A stretch of DNA of 64,000 bases from Condylostoma magnum. Lineage: Eukaryota; Ciliophora; Heterotrichea; Heterotrichida; Condylostomatidae. The position numbers and the translations under genes were made by a program. Where the stretch lies: assembly GCA_920105805.1 (NCBI GenBank), contig CAKKTI010000049.1, forward strand, positions 18,342-82,341, in the 5' to 3' direction. Numbering within the stretch: the stretch's first letter is position 1; every line of letters begins with the position of its first letter. Below the pieces are notes generated by a model that ran no database searches, was not told where the DNA came from, and saw only the letters and a list, made by a program, of their open reading frames with translations. Positions 49,166 to 62,136 of the stretch are shown here, piece by piece.

Positions 49166-49993
49166 ATGTCAACAGCTACAGAGTTTAAAGACTAAGGTAA
49201 TATGCATTTTTAAGCAGGGAGGATAGAAGAGGCAATAGAATCTTATACTTAAGGCTTGAAAATAGATTAACACAACAGTATTTTGTTCAGTAATAGAGCC
49301 CGTTGCTATAAAATACAAAACAGATTATAATAATGCTATGAAGATGCAGATAATGCAATTTAACTAGACGAGATGAATATAAAAGCTCATTTACTAGCAG
49401 GATAAGCTTTATTAGAAATAGGAAAATTTGACTCATCAAATTCCAAGATTGACCAGGGAATTAAACGACTGAAACGAGCATATGGCCTTTGTTCAAGTTA
49501 AAGTAAGAGGGAGTTTGAAGCATAGTTAATAAGACTGATATACAGAGCAAAGAAACTTCTGTTTTTGAAAACAAGAGAACAAGAGAAACTAGAGAAATAG
49601 TAACTATTAGACTACATAACACAGGCTGAGCAGCATAATCGGTAAAGTTCTCAAAGTACCAGGGAAAGCAACCTATAATCCCTTGCCTAGCTTTTAGAGA
49701 CTCCTGAACTACAACTTCCTGATTTTATTATTTGCCCATTGAGCAAACAGCTGCTACTAGACCCGGTGATTACTGAATTTGGTAACTCTTATGATAAGAC
49801 TACGTTTTAACAGTACATTGCAACTAATGGGTGAATTGATCCTAAACTTAATAAACATTTAACAAGACCTGCAATTGCTAATACTACATTGATGCAAATT
49901 GTTGAGGAGTATCTCGAAGAGTAAGCTTTATATAGAAATCCATGGGCCTTTGAGTTTATACCGAATGAAAATTATAGAGAAGTTAGCTTTTGA
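49166..49993 (+). CDS. STUB1: CHIP/STUB1-type TPR and U-box E3 ubiquitin ligase
   Basis: ATG at 49166; 275 aa (animal CHIP about 303). Three TPRs (residues about 5-115: FKDQGNMHFQAGRIEEAIES; SNRARCYKIQNRLQQCYEDA) should bind C-terminal EEVD of Hsp70/Hsp90. A helical hairpin (FLKTREQEKLEKQQLLDYIT) is followed by a U-box from about residue 183: LPDFIICPLSKQLLLDPVIT, FGNSYDKTTFQQYIATNG, LTRPAIANTTLMQIVEEYLE, NPWAFEF. Ubiquitylates chaperone clients in the cytosol. UGA at 49991-49993 is the stop (SF then UGA), right after the usual CHIP C-terminus and 23 codons from the last UAA; an earlier TGA in NGW encodes Trp. So one short gene uses UGA both ways. The next gene starts 11 nt on. Confidence 0.94.
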
Positions 49994-50004
49994 TATAATA
50001 AAAT

Positions 50005-50694
50005 ATGGATTTGTTGCCAGATGCTGTACTTTTAGAAGAAATAATATATTTCATTGGGGATTTAAAGGATTTATTCAGTCTTAGATTGTTGAATAAATCA
50101 TTTAAGTAAAGAATCGATATGCTACTTTTAGCATATAACGAATTATGCTTAAAAGATGCTGAGAGTTTGTATATGGAACCTTTATTGGTTACACATTAAA
50201 AGTCTGTCTAGTATATAGAAAACAACTTGACAGAAGCCAAAATGCTTATAAATAATCTATAATTAAGTGATTTGTTGCAGATGAGCTAAGAGTAACCCAA
50301 TGAGTTCAGAAAATAAGGGTTGATTATAATTCATAATCTCATAGAAAACTCAAACGAGCAGTCTTAAAGCTGAGATTTCCTATCTAATTGACTGGTGAGT
50401 CAAGACACATTAGATGCTATTTAAAGTTACCATCCAATCTAGCTTAGTTCTGATATATTTTAAAGAATAGAGCTATAGTACATGGTAATAAGTGTTCAAT
50501 TTAACGGGCATTTTCACTGCCAGAGAATACTTCACAACTGAATAATGAGCATATTTTTAGCTTTTAAGAAAATTTAAAGAATTGGATAGGAGAATTATGA
50601 GGCAGTTGCAAAGATTTAGTAAAAAATTGAAAGCTTATATAAGAAAGTAAAGATAATATCAAGAATCATTTTAGGAGTAGATATTAATATATAG
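50005..50694 (+). CDS. F-box-like protein
   Basis: ATG at 50005; 229 aa. The N-terminus MDLLPDAVLLEEIIYFIGDL continuing to FSLRLLNKSFKQRI matches the F-box consensus (LPDE.L..I..FL....L..LR.V.K.F...I), which binds Skp1 in SCF ligases. The rest is helical without a known substrate-binding repeat. UAG at 50692-50694 is the stop after a 25-codon run free of stop-type codons, and it directly abuts the UAG of the convergent kinesin-like gene. The start is 11 nt after CHIP's UGA. Substrate unknown. Confidence 0.65.
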
Positions 50695-51852
50695 CTAAAA
50701 TGCAAATACTTCGTCTGTAAATATCAACGTTTCTCTGGCCTCTGAAGCTTTTTCAAAATCAGAGTCAATGTTTGCTATTATTGCAACTTAAGTGTTGTCG
50801 ATGTCAATTGTTTCTTGCATTGCTTGCCCTAAAGGGGTGTCCTGCATAAAGCCTTGATCAAAGTATCCTCTATTAAAATTTATCAGAAAATTTTTTAAGC
50901 TTTAACCCTATGATAATACTTGACTTTCATCAATTGACATAAAATTGCTTTTAAATATTGATTAAGTCTTCACTTCTACAAAATTCAAACAGATTTTAAT
51001 CTACTCGTTTTATGGAGTTTGATACTGTATGAATATCTTATAAACTATAAAGTCTAATTCCACATCAGGCTTTTCAACTTAGATATCATTGATTACTTGT
51101 TGTATATTCCAAATCCTACTTCATTCTTATAACTCTATAATGCTTTATTCTATCCCGATAATCTGTGTGAATATTTAAGAGTTTAAGTAATTTCCATTAG
51201 ATGATACTTATTATGCAATGAAATCCACAGTTCTTAGGAAAATCCCTACTTGATCACACTTAAAAGGATGGATTTGCCCTAGTAGAGTGAAAGTCTTACC
51301 AGATTCAGGCTGACCTATGCAAAAAACCGTTAAATTTTTACCTTATAACGCATATAATAACTCGGGTTAGATTTGCCGAAAACAGTCAATCTAGGCATTA
51401 GATAGTATCTTATCAAAATTAAACACTTATTGGAAGTATCCTTGCCTCAAAATAACTTAATTATTATCAGTAAATACACATTACCGTTAGCAATGGCTGT
51501 TTTACTTAAGTTTACAATAAACTTTAATTTTTCTGTTAGATTTTGTATTTCAGTAGTGCTTTTCACTTTCAAGCTTAATTTTGGCAGATAGTAGATTATT
51601 TTGGGTTTTAAGCTTGTTTACCTTGGATTTAAAGGTTTTTAAGACTCCTCTATCCTGCTTGACTTTTTAGCATAATTCGTTGATTATATCCTATTTATCA
51701 ATACAGAGCTAGCAAGATTTTCTTATGTTTAAATCTTAGTTTTCGTCAGTTATCTTCTATCTTTTATGATGCTTTTAATTACTAGTTTATCGCCTTCTTT
51801 TACCTGGAATTGAGTATATTTAATCAGCTATAGACGTGCACTGGAAATTCAT
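50695..51852 (-). CDS. Kinesin-like motor protein, short and divergent
   Basis: ATG at 51852; 385 aa. A basic N-terminus and coiled coil (NELCQKVKQDRGVLKTFKSK; LSAKIKLESEKHY) precede the motor, which begins NRKIKVYCKLKQ near residue 120, the coil-then-motor order of C-terminal (kinesin-14) types. The P-loop is FCIGQPESGKTFTLLGQ. The C-terminal helix/strand VAIIANIDSDFEKASEARET then LIFTDEVFAF corresponds to the NI.P...ET..TL.FA region. I cannot find the usual switch I (NxxSSRSH) or switch II (DLAGSE) motifs, and the motor is about 260 residues instead of 330-350. It may bind nucleotide without normal motility, like VIK1/KAR3-associated proteins. UAG at 50695-50697 ends it. Confidence 0.75.
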
Positions 51853-52021
51853 TTTTAAATTAAATTTAACGATTATTTTATAGTTAATTTGTAGTTATTG
51901 GGAGTAGTTTGATGTTCCCTTTAAGACTCAATTGTGAAATTGGGCAAATAATAACCTATCAGATAGATATAATATATATATTCACAAACATATAAAACCT
52001 TTAATTTAATCTAAACTACAA

Positions 52022-55000
52022 TCAAACTTCATTTGTACTCATAACATTCAATACACTTTAGATTTTAGAACTGATTTATTCGAGTTTAGATTGCATTGAA
52101 TCCCCTACATTGCTTAATTTAGATATTATGCCACCTGCTGTAACGGGTAAAGCAGAATTTACTACCGTTCCAAATCTCTTTAATCCTATAAATCCCATAA
52201 TTCCTAAAAATATAAAGGCAAATATAAACAAAAGCAGTAAAAAGGCTTTCATAAATCCAGAAACTAGTTGTTTTTTGCTTAAGCCCAATTATCTCATAGC
52301 TCCAGAAGAAATCTAAGATTTGATATAATCCATAGCAGCTTCAAATTCTTACAAGTTCATTAAAGCACTTCCATCAACATCAAATCTCGAGTAAATTTGC
52401 ATCAATCTCTCCTGACTGAATTTAAGATCAAAGAATTTCATGACTTATATAAATTCTTCAAATTGCAATCTTCCAGAACCATCTGTGTCTAACATATAGA
52501 AGATCTATTCAGAATCTGCTCCTTAGTCAATTTTTTCTTTTAACTAAGAAAATTCATCTTTTTATTACACTATCTCCGTTTCTGAATCATTTACAATTTT
52601 TAACCTTTTCAGCAATTTTACTAATTAATTGACATATTCTGGATCAAATTCACAAATTCTTCCAGCCATGTCTGTCATTCCTTGCCAGTCACCTTTAGAT
52701 AACGCAATGAATCCTTTTACTATTCCAGCTTCTATCTAAAAGGCTGAAGCTAATTGTAAGATAGCTTATTCTTTGCTTTAAGTATCATTATCTGACTAAA
52801 ACAAGGCAACAAGTCCGTATATCAGTATAACACCTTGTTCCTATATATTTGGTATTAAAGCTACAACTAAATCAGGAATTGCTTGTATTAGCGTTTGCTT
52901 ACTTTTGCTTGGGTCAGTGCACGCTAAAAAGAATGCATCTAATATTTTTATTTCAGGAGAACGTTTCGAATTCTTCATGCTACTGGAAACAAATCTTTTA
53001 AGTCTATCCTCATTTGGCAGTTTGGATATAAGAAATTTCATTAAAATATAAAGAGTCTTTCCCATTCCTTCTCTTCCAGATTTTAACTTCTCTCCTCCTT
53101 ATGATAAGATCTTAATTAAAGCTTCAAGCACGTTTAATGGTATTTATGGGAAAAGCTCGTTAATTTTGGTAGTGATTCATTTAATAGATTTTACATTACT
53201 TTTAGAATTTGCCATTACATAGAACTCTTGTAAGGCTTCTATGGGTAAGGATAGTTCTTGTGCTGCTAATTTAATAAACTCTTTCGTATTTCCCATTATA
53301 AGCATTAAAATAATCTGGCCTTTTGGATCATCAGCATCTATATTAGTATTCGTTATTTTGCTTAGTAGTGGAGGTAGATATTACTTGAATTATTCGTAAT
53401 TATAATGTAGACGTCTTTATATCAAATTCATTACTATTTCAGGAGTCATTGGAGTAAAGTTTTACATTCATTTATAATTGTATGAGGATAAATTTAAAGC
53501 AAACTTAGTAACTCCTTTTGATAATAATGTAGGATACTCTCTTACTGCACCAAAAATAGCCTAAATGGTGCCTTGAGGGAAGTTTATTTGTTTATTTTGT
53601 ATGTAGTCTTCTATTATGTCAGTAGATTGAGTTAGTAGTGAATTATTACGGTTGAATAATTGAATAAATGATGTAAGAACAGGAGAAAATTCTTAAGGAA
53701 TGTTCAGTAATTAGAGAGTAGGAAGTATTGCTTTCATATCTTTTCTTGCTATACCGAGAATTATATCAATTAGAATCTCAGGTATTTTTTAATGATATAA
53801 GGGAACTACAAGTTCAAGTAATGTTTAGTTATTAGTTAGCTCTGTTAGTCCCAAAACTTATACTAGTTCATGGTTTTTATTATCTAAATTACTTTCACTA
53901 TTAAAGCTATCTTCATCGAAATAAGAAGTATTTAGCCCTAATTTTTATTCACTGGTAATAATTTCTTTAATTAATGTTAGCAGGGTGCTAGGCTAATCAA
54001 TTGGATCCATTAATTATACTCCTATATCAATCCAAGCATTTAAATCACAGTTAGCAGCAAACATTATAGATGATACCAATTTAGCATTTACAGTAAAATC
54101 CTCAATTTGTCTACATACAGGCTCTAGTATATTTTAAAGGGATTCCTTTGTATCAAAACACAAAGGTATAAAGATATTAGCAACTACTGGATCTACTTCT
54201 AACTTTTGAGCAAATGGAACAATACCAGATGTAAGTTAATCTAAGCTTTTTAAGGCAATCATTAATACTGACTAAGCCATTTCCTAGTCTAATTCGAATT
54301 AGCTGCATAATGAAGGAAGACTTTTAATAATACCTTCTATATTATGGCATGCAATTGACATCAATCCTTCAACTATTTGGATATTATAATGAATCTTACT
54401 CCCAAAAGTCTCTTAGTTTTCATATCTTACTTTCCAGCAATTGTAATCACCTTATGCAAATTTAATCAAAAACTCAATACTAGGATTATGAGGATTTAAA
54501 TCCATCATAGAAAAAAAGCTATCAGTGTGTTTATCCATTGTTTCTGGATTATAATCAACATCTCCATTTATTAGATCTTGAATATTGTTGTAATCCTTGC
54601 TAGAGATTGCTATTAATTCTCTTAAAGTTATCAATTTAATAGGAATTTACTCTCCGTATAAACTCTCTAAATAATCTTCAAGTATATCAAAATGCCACAG
54701 TTTCCCCTTGCATAAAGAAAATAGCATTTTAACTATATCTGCAGAAAACTCATTATATTGTGGGTCTTTATCAGAATTTAAAGCTTATAACAGAGTATCA
54801 AGATAGTCTGTATTCCTTTGATCTTCTTCATTTATAGTGTTATCTAGTTTACTATTATATATATCTTCACTCACCTCAGAATTTTGGGTAAAGAAGGATT
54901 CAGCAGCATATTCAATCTCATTTAGATTTATATCCAGATCATCATCATCTTCATCTGTTTACACTTATCCTTCAAATACTATTTCATCTATAAACCTATT

Positions 55001-58000
55001 AATTTCTTTGAATCCCTTAAAATATAGTTTTTATTTGGCCCAATTTACAGTATTTTCATCTCCTCTTTATAGTTTAATCAATAGTTCAAGCTTAGAGGGC
55101 TACAATTGAAATAGTTTGGATAGGTTTGTTATTACTGATGGTAAATGTTTGAAAGCCATCCATCCATTATAGATTTTGGAATTAAAGGTTGAATTGAAAT
55201 CAATAGGATTGGCTAAGGCTATTAAACTTGTATAGTATTATCTCATTTTACCAGTTCATCCTAATTTGCTGTATAATTAGTTCAATATTGATAAATCACC
55301 TTAAACCAATCTAATTATGGCAATTGCTCCTATGCTACTCTTTATATTCAATGTTTTACACATCCACGGAACTGTATTTCTTAGTAGTTTCAGTTTTAAA
55401 TTAGGATCATAGTCTTAAGGCCATTTTGGATTTTTGCCACCTTTGCTAAAAGTAAAAACACTCATACACAATCTTATAAACTCAGATGGTATAAATAGTT
55501 CATCTTCAAGGTCTTCTTTTATTATCTTGTAATCTCTTAAGTCTCCTTTTGACAAGGAAATCAATGCAGACATTTTTATCTCATCTAGTTCTAATTTTAC
55601 AAAGATATTCTTAAACTATTAACTTGTTTTCATTAAAGTATTAGATAAATTAGGATTCCCTGAGACTTATACCAAAAATTCAGCAATATCAGCATCGAAT
55701 TTGACAGCTGAGCTTATATCTTCTACATTGTCTACTTATCCTCTCACCATTGATAGAAAACCTTTACAAATGTTTAAATCAATATGGAATCCCCTTATGT
55801 ATTATTCAGATAGACTTATAATACCATTTTTGATTTCTTAGTAATTCTTTTACCTTGCTCATATCATTCCATTGATTATTATTTTAGGAATCCCTGTCAT
55901 TTCTCCTATTATTTCAGATGCTGTTGCTTTTCTATTAGATTTTATAGTGAATTAAGAATTACTATTAAGAGCTAAAGCTGCAAGGGCCTTTCCTATATTA
56001 TAAGTTTAAGCATCAAAATCTACTAATAAGGATCCAATTGCTTCTATTGTTAATTAAGACTCTTGCTTTCCAAATAAACTTAATAATATTGATAATGAGT
56101 CTTCGGGTAGTTGAAGAGATTAAGTTAAAGGTCTTAGATCCTGAAGATCTTGATTAATTATAGATATTATTCCATCTGCCAAACTCTAATCTTCTATTCC
56201 TAGTTCACTTAGAGAGAGTTTTAAAAAGTTATAGAAGACATCTGGATAACCTCTTATACTAGATAACATTTCAGGTGATAAAGAGCTTATAAAGCAAGAT
56301 GGAAGACCTATTAACTATGATAGATTTTTAAATCCCTCAATACTCTTATAATATAGATTTTCTTGGCTTGTAAAGTCTTATAGAAACAGTTAGGTTTGAT
56401 TGAATGTTTTGATTTATGCATTCTACATTCAACTTTCTAAAAATTTAATCTTTTCATCATAATCATTTTAAAGAACCATTTCAATCCAAGGTTCAAACAC
56501 AGCTGAATTAACATCAAATAATCTAGCAGCCATGAGTATAGCTTATTACTTTTTCTATGGAGTCATTTACCATAGATATGCTAAATCAACAAAAGATTTA
56601 AACTTTTATACCATTTCCTAATCACATTGTAATTGTCTCTCTAAGGTTCATTTTAGAAACAAGCTGGGACATTAAACAGCTTGTACCAATTATCCTCTTA
56701 TCATCAATCTCTTCTACATAGAAATCTATTATTAGTTCATTATTTTAGCAGAGCAAGATTTACATCAATCTCTGCATTTATTAGGATTGATACTTCAGGA
56801 TAATTATTGCCTCACTTTTACAAGTCTATCAGTCTTACTAAAGCCTAAATGTTTAACAATATATCCCATAGGTAAGTCTTTAGGATCCATGAGTCTTTTA
56901 GCAACAAACGTAAGTTAATCAAATTGTATGTTTAAATTTGTCATAGCTTCTTTTACTAGATTATAGTCTAATGAGGTGGCTCATATAACGATATCAGTAG
57001 CATATTCAGTATATGCTTCATCCAATTGCATTCTTTTAAGGACTTCTTGAGTTATTTCCTTCACAGCCTATCTGTCTCTAGGTCCTGATCCTCTAATAAT
57101 AGACATAAGCCCTTGCAATTATTCTCCAGTCAATTTAAAGTACTAAGCCATCCATTCCATAGTATCTTTCTAAGGCTAATAAAGTTCAGCCAAGGCTTAA
57201 ATCTCAGGGAGTGTGTTTTCCTGAACAAATCTTAGATTTTCCTTATTGTTCTCATCCTAAGTAAAAGAATCGCTATTAGATAACTTCTACTGATATTTTT
57301 TCTCTAATTGAATTCTTTAATCAGTGTAAGATTTATCTGAAAAAATTTGACTTAAACACATAGCTTAATCAAGTGGTAGCTAGTATTTTAAAGCTAACTT
57401 ATCTAAATGTATTTTAGTACCACTAACAGCAGCTATAAGTGATTGGAGTATCTGCTTATCAATATTTAATCCTAAGTTCTTATTCAGATATTTAACAATA
57501 CTCTTTAAAAGTCTTTGCAAATCTCCCTAAGCCTCTCTAGCCAAACAAATAACTAATTAGATTGGAAGAGTTTCTGGTATTTTAAGTATCTAGCAAATTG
57601 AAGAAATAGGGTCATCAAAACCGGAATTATCAAGATTTTACTTTTTGGCGTAGTTTTGATCACAAAGTGCGCCAAGTCCTTCGGATACATTGTCCGGTAA
57701 TCCTAATAATTTCTCCATCAGTATGACAATATAGTCCATATACTCACTTTTATCTTTTACTAATGCAAGGATACACTACAGCATTTGCGTAATGAGAACT
57801 GGAAAACTATCTGATTCTACGATAAACGCTAGTAATCTATCTACTTATCCCCTTGCCATTCCTACTAATCCTTCTACTATCCTAGGATCTATATCAAATT
57901 ATGCTTATAATTCTTTACAAGCCTTTAAATCTTCATATCCTACAATACTGTCCTATGCTTAAACCATTCCTAATTATTCTTAGCTTATTTTAGTAAACAG

Positions 58001-61000
58001 AACAGTTGCTAGTTTAACAGATTTCCTTATATTAGCATCCGATTACTTCCACGCTAAATTCACTAACACTTATGCAACTTCAGAATTTACTCCAATACCA
58101 GACGATTAAGCTAATCTTCCAACAATATCTAGTAAATCTTTGTTGTTTTTCTTAACAGATGCTAAAACTCCTTCAATTATCAGAGGATCCATGCCAAATT
58201 TTTCTCCAAGTTCCTCAAATGCTTACGCTTCTCCATTTATTAGTCCAATTGCTAACTAGGGATCTAACCCCAAATTCTCAGCAACTCCTCCTAAGGGTGT
58301 CTTTGCAAAAATATTTAAAGCTTGATTTTAAGCATTAATATCAGACAGTTACTCCTCAGTATTCTAATCAACTACAATACCATTCAATGTCCCAATCATC
58401 AGCTCTCTCATTTTCATCCAGACATACTCTTTTACTCTTTTTAGTACTTCTGATCTCAACTAAGCTATTTGTTTTAGGGAGTTAGCAACAAAGCTTATAA
58501 GTGTTATAGCCGCAGCTGCATATGGTAAGAATATATCAGGGTTCAATACAGCTCCTAGAATATACCAGCAAAGAGCAACTGAAATAATAAAGGACATCCA
58601 TCCCATAAGTACAAAGAATGCAGCATAGTATATATACTACCAAATCTTTCTAAACCCAGTTACATTTCTCATTAACATCTCTCCACGTAAGGGAAATGTT
58701 CTAGTCAAGTAGTATGACACTAGCTCTATTAGACCTATAACTCCAAATCCAAGACTGAAATAGATCATTATTTCTAGTTCTAAAGGAAGATTGCTTAACT
58801 TGTCAGGAATATTCCACCAGGCATATTTAAGATCACTAACTGTAAGAATTTCCTTTTTATCTCTTCCAGACCACTCAGCATGACGTATCTCTACAAACAA
58901 TGCTACACTCATTACAGGGAAAATCAGAGCAATAGTCAATAATCCATGGATTACTGAAAGAATTGTATCCTACAAAAACCACCCTACTGGGAAAGGACTT
59001 AAATTTGGCTTGCTTATTATTTCTTTCATTCCTTGTATATCCATTCTATATTATCCAGTTGCTTTTAATGCCGTTAATTACATACGCTCAAAAACAGCCC
59101 CATTTGCCTCTAATTACCTCTTTGTTACTGGAATTGCATTGATAACATTCTCTGCTCTGGCAAATTTGTCGTATTCTGACTGAAAATCCTTAAGTTAGAT
59201 GAAATCAGCTAGGAAAGGTGATATTTTGCACTTCACCCTTAGGAAGAACTATAAGGAGTCTTCATTTGGTAACTGATACTTTTTACCTTGTGATTGTAGC
59301 TCTCTGTTATGCTTTAGTCTTATTTTTCTGAAAACCTCCGTAGAAGAATCATTTAAAGTGAAAAACTCAACGTCAAATTTTGTGAAAAGATGCTTATTTT
59401 CTCTAAGATTTAGTTCTACATATTAGTTCTTAAAGCAGTATGCCTCATATAGTTCTTTTAGTTCCAGTAAATGGATTTATTAAGGTGTTACTTCCTCATC
59501 TAATTATTGCCTGACCATTAAATGCTTTAGAAAGACTTTAAGAGAGTTTGTTCTATTTTTTATGGTCTTATTGATAATTATGTCTGGTACTGCGTAAGGA
59601 GGTGGTAATTATTCATTTCCTTCTACGAGTAGGTAAGATATTTCCTATTAGTCTGATTATAGATTTTCCTAACTTTAATCATCATACGTCTAATCCATCT
59701 ACTGAAGTCTTTGCTCTGCAGTCATTTGATCTTGAACTACACTATTTCGTACATCTTTGTTTAATTAGTACCTTTTTCTATGCTCGATAGCCATACAGAA
59801 TTTGTTTGAAAATGATTTTAACATAAGTGATGTTCCAGCACCTCCTGCAATTCCCCCTAATAAGCCTACAAATAAGCTAACCATCAATGCAGAGAAAAGG
59901 TAGGGGTTATCAAGTAAATCAATATACAGCAGGTAATACTCTCCAGGCTCATCTGACTTAATAAAGAATCAATTGTCACTATCATCTGATTTCTCTATCC
60001 ATACGACTACATCCTACTCCCTTCTTCCAAAATCAGAATACAGAATATCCCAGAATTACCCTAATTCTTTATCCGTAGTGGTGGGTGAGATCAAAGGACA
60101 CTAAGGTAAGGGAATTAATCTAACATCAATATTGTATATAGGAGGAATTCACAGATCTAAGCTAATAGCACTTAGCCACCAAGGTGATAGCTCAGTATAT
60201 GCTTTGTTTGTTGAATACATCCATCTGCCTTTCTCTTCATTGATTCCTATTCATTCCATAAACACCCATGCGTCTTTATCAAAATCTGTACCTTAGGTAG
60301 AATTTCTTATGTCCAGAACTGAGAAAAAGGAGTTTCAGTCTAATTTAGGTTTCTTGGAATATTGGAGTGTGTTGTAATTCTCAGGTATTTATCCAGATTC
60401 GTCGATTATGTTGAAGTAAATTCCACCATTGAGTACTTTGACATCGTAGTTCTATATAAGACTACATTCATTTTAGCATAGTAAGTGAGTTCCTTAGCAA
60501 TTCTCTGCTTCAAATTGTCTTGATTCAGAAACTTGATAGTCTTCCTAGTTGCAGCCTTGTTCTTATATAGAATTAATTGAAACTCCAGAAAAGCAATAAG
60601 CTCCGTTTGCAATTGTTGATCATTCTAATTAGCTACTTTATTATGATCCAATTACTAAATCTCCATGCTAAATGTCAAATACTCCTCCATTTTCCGTACT
60701 AAGAGACTCAATAGTAACAGTTCCCAGCATATTTACCTCCAAACTGTTCATAGTAGCTTAAAACAGCTTCAATCTACTTTACTTTTCAAAGCCTAGCTCG
60801 TCCTTTTATGTAGTTACTTGTAAATCTCCTATGAATTCGATTGGATCCTACCTCTGCTCAATCCAGCATCTGTGCTTGCATAAGAAGTTAATACTAGGGA
60901 ATCCAGAGCTCTTCAACTCAACTTCACAAATATTTCAATCCCTAGCAGGATTTTCAATAACAATTTGATTGTCCTTTTCAGTGACTGTTGAGTTGTTATA

Positions 61001-61390
61001 TGCCTACACTGCTATGTCAACAGTACCTCTTTATACTCCCGCATCATTCTACAGGTACACCACACAATCTCTAATTTCAATATTGACCAACTCGTCTGAG
61101 AAAGCGTATGTTTCATTAAGATAGATTCAGTTATAATAAAGCACGATAACTCCAAAGATGCATCCTAAGGTTATAAGTAGAAAGAACATCCTAAATGATC
61201 TTCTGATTCATTGAGACCATTAGCAGTTATCAGGATAGAAATTGCACAGCCTTCTGGTATTTGAGGATTTAGAGGAACGTTCTTAGTGATCATCCAGCAG
61301 TGGAGCTTTCTCATAGTTGGTGTCTGGGAGAAGAACTGACTCCGGATTCACCTTCTTGACATTGTATGATTAGGGCATAACTGATGTCAT
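52022..61390 (-). CDS. Giant EF-hand multi-pass membrane protein with long helical-repeat domain (full-length copy)
   Basis: ATG at 61390 to UGA at 52022; 3,122 aa, one frame. Residues about 62-82 are TM1; an ectodomain with paired Cys reaches TM2 (about 497). Four more helices lie at about 815-960 (TIALIFPVMSVALFVEI; YFSLGFGVIGLIELVSYYLT). From about 980 to 2930 there is a degenerate alpha-helical array, each unit carrying a short motif such as LMSIIRGSG, ALISLSKGDL or GLMSIACHN, armadillo/HEAT-like in appearance. An EF-hand pair follows (LDTDGSGRLQFEEF with all ligands; FDVDGSALMNLQEFE, poorer), then a last TM (FMKAFLLLLFIFAFIFLGIM) and a short tail. Family not recognised. A calcium-regulated membrane role is inferred. 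UGA is preferred over the UAA at 52076 because differences between the two copies in the last 17 codons are mostly synonymous or conservative. Confidence 0.85.
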
Positions 61391-62136
61391 TTTTATTATG
61401 AGGTCTAAAAGAGTACTTTTATTCAACTTTGATACATTGAATTAAGCAGTTGGTTTCTTATTAATTTGTAAGGATTATTAGGTACGGAGTTTTTGTAATT
61501 TCATTACTTAAGAAATTTACTATGCAAATCAAAACTTTTATTGATCCTATTGGCTTTATTTAATTTGAATTATACTACTTACACTACTCTTTAGTGAATG
61601 CGTATTTAAAGCGTAAAATTGATAAAAATGCACTAATAATGTCTTCATATTAAGTTTCTAACTTTACTATCAAATTTGAACCTTAAAATTAAGGCCTTTC
61701 TTACTAATTGACTATATAGAGCATAATAGCTGTATAAAAGTCTTAAAACATTATAAAAAGCTACTAAACTAATATTTTGTTCATTTTATTAAAATTATTA
61801 GAAGTGAGTTAAAAATTGTGATTACTTAGATCTTATTTGATATATGATATCTTATTTAATTTTTCTATCTCACTATAATTATAAGATACTTATCTAAATC
61901 TATACTCTCATAATCCCTATAAGCTTATAGTTATCTTTTATAAAATTTAGCTGCTAACGTTGATTTATCTTGTATAATTGTATAGCTATTCTTTTACACG
62001 TTATCATAGTTTTAAAATCTACATTTAGGTAGAATTATCTCAAATACATTCTAGATTTAAAATCTAATTATGTTCAAATTACATTATTTAGTAAATGGGT
62101 AAATTACAACAAAGATGATAAACATATTTAAGCTAC
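61391..62136. other. AT-rich spacer
   Basis: About 750 nt upstream of the giant protein gene and downstream of the Cys-rich receptor, both on minus. Not similar to the region upstream of the other copy. No gene or element recognised. Confidence 0.4.
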
